NCBI GenBank assembly: GCA_963824645.1 | Contig: CAWGQC010000008.1 | Coordinates: 108,277 to 172,276, forward strand | Direction of reading: 5' to 3' | Length of the DNA stretch: 64,000 nt | From: Bog-756 sp963824645 | GTDB lineage: Bacteria; Actinomycetota; Acidimicrobiia; Acidimicrobiales; RAAP-2 | Shown: piece after piece, positions 61,012 through 64,000 of the stretch | Layout of the letters: each line of letters starts with the position of its first letter | Position numbering within the stretch: position 1 is the first letter of the stretch | The notes under the pieces: model-generated | What the model saw: only the letters and a program-made list of their open reading frames with translations | Database searches by the model: none | What the model was told of the DNA's origin: nothing | Position numbers and translations under genes: made by a program

Positions 61012-62427
61012 ATGACCCCAACCGCGATCGGCACATTCTCGTGTGTGATCGATGAAGCCCCCCGCCTTCACCTCGAAGCACTCCGTTGGTACGCCTCGAT
61101 CACCGCCGTAGCCGGCGTCGACCCGTCCGACCTGACGGTGCATGTTGTCGGGCCAACCGACAGTGATGCCCTCGGCATCCTTCGAGACAAGGGTGTCGCA
61201 ATTCGGTCGATTCCCCTGTTCGATACCCGATCACCCCACTGCAACAAGATCTCCGGGGCTCTCAGCCTTGCTGCCGTCGGAGTCGAGGGGCTGGCCGTAC
61301 TCACCGATGCCGACGTCGTGATCTGCGAAGACCCCAGGCAGTTGACCCTCGATCCCGGTGCTGTCGCGGCCAAAATTGCCGACGCACCCAATCCGCCCCT
61401 CGATATTGTCAAGTCCGTTTTCGAGCGGGCCGGAGTCGCTCTGCCGCCCCTGGCCGCGCTGGACTTGGATCCCGAGACCGACACCATCGAAGGAAACGCC
61501 AACGGAGGCCTCTATCTGGTGCCGGGGCCGCTGCTCCAACAGGTGGCCGGAGCGTGGGACCGATGGGCCCGATGGCTTCTCGATCATTTGGATCTGCTCG
61601 GATCGTTTGGCATGTTTGTCGATCAGATGGCAATGGCTCTCGCCCTGCGCGCTGAGGATATTCCAACCCAGCGGCTTCAACCTCGATGGAACCTGCCGAC
61701 CCATGTGCCTGAGTGGATTCCAGACGACGTCGACACTCCGGCCATCATCCACTACCACAACGCCGTTACGCCCACCGGGCTGTTGGCCAAGGTCGGATTC
61801 CAGGCCATCGATGACCGAATCCAACTGTGTAACGATGCCTTGGTTGAGCTGTGGAGCCACTCGTTCCCGAACATGACTTTTTGGGAATGGCGCTATCGAA
61901 GTCATCCGGAGCTCGGATCGGGCGTAGGCAGTCGCGGGGCAAGTCTCAATGAAAAGCGCCGCATGCTGGTTGACGTGCTGACTTTAGTGAGGCCAACGTC
62001 GACATTGGATGTCGGCAGCGGCGACGGCGAGGCCACACGGGGCCTTTCCATTCCGAATTACACGGGCATCGATCTGTCCAACGAGGCCATCCGTATGGCC
62101 CGAGCCTCCCGTCCTGATGACACCTTCTACGTTGGAACGCTCGCCGACTATTCGCTCGAAGCGGATCTGACCATCTGTCAGGACGTTCTGATCCATCAGT
62201 CGGATGAGTCCACCTATCGGGATCTCGTCCGACGCCTACTGTCTTCTGCGCGCAGGGCGCTTCTGGTGTCCGGCTACGAGCAGGAACCGCACGGAGACCG
62301 GACGATGACTCATTACCATGAACCGCTGTCGGACACTATTCGGAGATACTCACCGGACGCAGCGATGTCCTTGGTGCGCGTCGTGAATGAGACGACGACC
62401 TGGTTGGTCGACACCAGCAGAGGTTGA
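61012..62427 (+). CDS. Glycosyltransferase-like + SAM methyltransferase fusion
   Basis: 471 aa. The N-terminal ~270 residues resemble a GT-A nucleotide-diphospho-sugar transferase: TVHVVGPTDSD, LTDADVVICEDP at residues ~97-108 as a DXD-like metal site, and NANGGLYLVPGPLL. A linker leads to a C-terminal class I methyltransferase with STLDVGSGDGEATRGL near residue 330 and YTGIDLSNEAIRMARAS. Together they could glycosylate and methylate a polysaccharide or peptide. Sequence here is somewhat lower in GC than its left neighbours, which may indicate transfer (inference). Confidence 0.72.
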   Translation: MTPTAIGTFSCVIDEAPRLHLEALRWYASITAVAGVDPSDLTVHVVGPTDSDALGILRDKGVAIRSIPLFDTRSPHCNKISGALSLAAVGVEGLAVLTDADVVICEDPRQLTLDPGAVAAKIADAPNPPLDIVKSVFERAGVALPPLAALDLDPETDTIEGNANGGLYLVPGPLLQQVAGAWDRWARWLLDHLDLLGSFGMFVDQMAMALALRAEDIPTQRLQPRWNLPTHVPEWIPDDVDTPAIIHYHNAVTPTGLLAKVGFQAIDDRIQLCNDALVELWSHSFPNMTFWEWRYRSHPELGSGVGSRGASLNEKRRMLVDVLTLVRPTSTLDVGSGDGEATRGLSIPNYTGIDLSNEAIRMARASRPDDTFYVGTLADYSLEADLTICQDVLIHQSDESTYRDLVRRLLSSARRALLVSGYEQEPHGDRTMTHYHEPLSDTIRRYSPDAAMSLVRVVNETTTWLVDTSRG

Positions 62428-62801
62428 ACTCTCGCTTGGGGTTATCTACCGCTTGAGTGCTTTGACCCGGATCTGGTCTCTTCGCTCTCGATACTCTCCA
62501 CTCTGCACGAGAGTGATGTCGGCAATGCCAGCGGCGCCGAGTCTGGATTCCGGTGTGGCGGGATCAAGCGGTACGTCCGCCGAGGGAGGTTTCAGCGACT
62601 AAAACGCCTACCCGAACAGAACTGAGCGCACGGCCGGTGCCCGTGTCCCTGATCGCCAGGAGCGGGCTGCCTATTGACTGTGGCCCACCGGCACTTCGCG
62701 GACAGGGCCTGGATCGACCTTCGCTTCGCGTTCTGGAATGCTCGCTGCGGATGTTGTGCGAGGCGGTTGACGAGCGCCCAGCTGTTGGGGCGGGATGTCC
62801 G
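62428..62801. other. Intergenic region, no gene seen
   Basis: About 374 bp. Open frames here overlap the DUF1801 gene or have no coding character. A short hairpin CACTCT-GCACG-AGAGTG at 62499-62515 may help terminate the fusion gene. Confidence 0.35.
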
Positions 62802-63203
62802 TCACGTCCAACCCGGCGTGCGTCCCGCTTGGTCGATCCACTTCTGCAGCTCCGGTCTCTGCGCATCCTCCAGGCTGGTCACCTTGATGTAGCGGGACCG
62901 GCCTGTCGTTCCGAGCGGGGGTGGGGACTCGAAGTCGGCGCCGCCGAGGAAAACGACATTCACGGAAACGTCGTAGGGGGCTATTTCAATGATCCACCCG
63001 AGTTCTGGTAGGCCGTAATAGGCCCTCTTCCACTTGATGGCGTGGTCAAGGCTCGGAAGTGTCGCTCGGATCGACTCATCCAACCGCTTGACGATTGGCT
63101 GCAGATCCGGGATCAGGTGCCGACACCAATCGTCGATGTCGGAGGGGTTCGGCGAGGGCTCTGGGGGTTTTCGCCGGGCATTTCCCTTGATCGCTTTCGG
63201 CAT
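62802..63203 (-). CDS. DUF1801-family protein
   Basis: 133 aa of the DUF1801 (YdhG-like) family: PIVKRLDESIRATLPSLDHA, IKWKRAYYGLPELGWIIEIA and RYIKVTSLEDAQRPELQKWI are characteristic. Function unknown; the fold binds small molecules or iron in some relatives. ATG at 63203. Confidence 0.85.
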   Translation of the reverse strand: MPKAIKGNARRKPPEPSPNPSDIDDWCRHLIPDLQPIVKRLDESIRATLPSLDHAIKWKRAYYGLPELGWIIEIAPYDVSVNVVFLGGADFESPPPLGTTGRSRYIKVTSLEDAQRPELQKWIDQAGRTPGWT

Positions 63204-63303
63204 TGCGTATCCTCCTCCACCGGATCCTGGTTCCCCTTTTTATCCCTAAACGTTCGGTGGCTCAACGAGCTGCCGGTAGCCACTATTTCCGGGGACACAG
63301 GGC

Positions 63304-63765
63304 TTAAACGATGACGGTCGTCCACTCGATCAACGGTGGTCGCACTGCCGCACAAGTCGGATTGCCCTTGGGATCGGTGAGACCCAACCGGCCAATGAGC
63401 ACGCCGGAGTTCTGAGCCGCCGTCTTGATCCCGTCGGGGATGCCGTCGAACATGATCTTGGCCCGCCTGAACATCTCAAAGCTCCCCGGCTCTGCAACTA
63501 CGCCCCACGACAGGTAGATGAACCGACCTCCGGGTGGTCCTGAGATGTAGGGACCTCTGAAGTCGGCGAACTCTGAGGAGGCCACGGGAATCGCCTCCAA
63601 CTCCCAGGTGACCGACTCCACGTCGGCGCTGACCTGCCCCATCAACTCGCCCGGCTTGTTCTTGCGTTGCACTCCAACTTCGATCCTGCGGTGCCCCTCA
63701 GGACGATCGGGAGATGGTCCACAGGATCGGCCCGGCAGATCGTTGGCTTCGATGCGGATCAGCAT
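63304..63765 (-). CDS. DUF5990-like protein
   Basis: 153 aa. The signature resembles the DUF5990 family: RIEANDLPGRSCG, EVGVQRKNKPGELMGQ, FADFRGPYISGPPGGRFIYL, SWGVVAEPGSFEMFRRAKIM. Function unknown. ATG at 63765, about 100 bp upstream of the DUF1801 gene on the same strand, so both could form a small operon. Confidence 0.8.
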   Translation of the reverse strand: MLIRIEANDLPGRSCGPSPDRPEGHRRIEVGVQRKNKPGELMGQVSADVESVTWELEAIPVASSEFADFRGPYISGPPGGRFIYLSWGVVAEPGSFEMFRRAKIMFDGIPDGIKTAAQNSGVLIGRLGLTDPKGNPTCAAVRPPLIEWTTVIV

Positions 63766-64000
63766 GTCACCAGTATGCGTCGGACCTGCGCCCGATCACA
63801 CGGAGCGGGACGTACCGACGCGATTGGGATAGCTGGGCGAACCGGAAGGGTCGGACAACCGACCGCTGGTACAACGACGAGGGCAGCGACTCATGTTGGA
63901 CCGACCAAGGTCCGGGACTGGAGTCCCCGCGACCTTCGCCTCTTCGGTGGCCCGATGAGCCCTGCGTGGGAGGAGCTGTCGTTAATCGCGGTGACTGTGG
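63766..64000. other. Terminal unannotated stretch
   Basis: Last 235 bp. It probably includes the promoter of the DUF5990 gene. No frame with coding character could be supported before the window ends. Confidence 0.3.

Noticed and set aside
62553..63011. Plus-strand frame opposite the DUF1801 gene
   Set aside because: It is antisense to a clear family protein and lacks coding character.

Overview
The window is high-GC DNA with frequent GTG and TTG starts. It carries Actinomycetota-type genes: a MarP-like membrane serine protease, a LysX-like lysyl-lipid synthase next to lysS, a mycobacterial-type GH15 enzyme, an EfeO/EfeB remnant and a DrrAB-type ABC pump under a TetR regulator. Many predicted proteins are secreted or membrane-bound. 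An uncultivated or poorly sampled lineage such as class Acidimicrobiia would fit, but that placement is inference; no rRNA or other decisive marker is present.

Layout. 1-5.7 kb: a SnoaL-like protein, a stand-alone lipoyl carrier, an enoyl-CoA hydratase-family protein, a PPK2 polyphosphate kinase followed by an atypical adenylate kinase, another NTF2-like protein and an APC permease. 6-12.3 kb: two tandem operons, each with a PstS-like secreted binding protein followed by a secreted Ig-like repeat protein; 1,582 bp at the 5' end of the two operons appear identical. 12.3-19.2 kb, minus strand: a PLP decarboxylase, a frameshifted SAM methyltransferase, a conserved hypothetical protein beside a beta-class DNA methyltransferase, a BNR/YCF48-like lipoprotein and an RDD protein. 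19.4-31.5 kb: a MarP-like protease, a GH15 enzyme with a histone-H1-like tail, an MBL hydrolase, a membrane-anchored alpha/beta hydrolase, an EamA transporter, a MacB-like ABC exporter and a beta-propeller protein.

31.5-37.7 kb is the most interesting functional cluster. It holds tRNA-Lys(CTT), a second membrane-anchored alpha/beta hydrolase, divergent lysS, and a gene overlapping lysS by 4 bp that fuses a membrane metallophosphoesterase to an MprF/LysX-type aminoacyl-lipid synthase. Together these could charge tRNA-Lys, transfer lysine to a membrane lipid, and possibly remove or remodel it.

37.7-51 kb: an FAD oxidoreductase, then two giant secreted proteins (1,937 and 1,872 aa) with 15 and 14 near-identical Ig-like repeats of about 88 residues. 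The second also has a glycine-rich domain and an FN3 domain. 51-64 kb: a small lipoprotein, a Tat lipoprotein phosphoesterase, an in-frame EfeO-EfeB chimera, a TetR/ABC efflux locus with a CAGTAT-repeat operator, a RidA protein, several small NTF2/DUF-type proteins, a frameshifted parallel beta-helix protein, a RibD/DHFR-like reductase, a glycosyltransferase-methyltransferase fusion, and DUF1801 and DUF5990 proteins.

Three genes (13793-14387, 31736-33045, 58091-59574) are each broken by a one-base change in a homopolymer run. In all three the corrected length is an exact multiple of three and restores a family-like sequence, so sequencing or assembly error is as likely as true pseudogenisation. 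I found no transposase, integrase, CRISPR array or rRNA gene.
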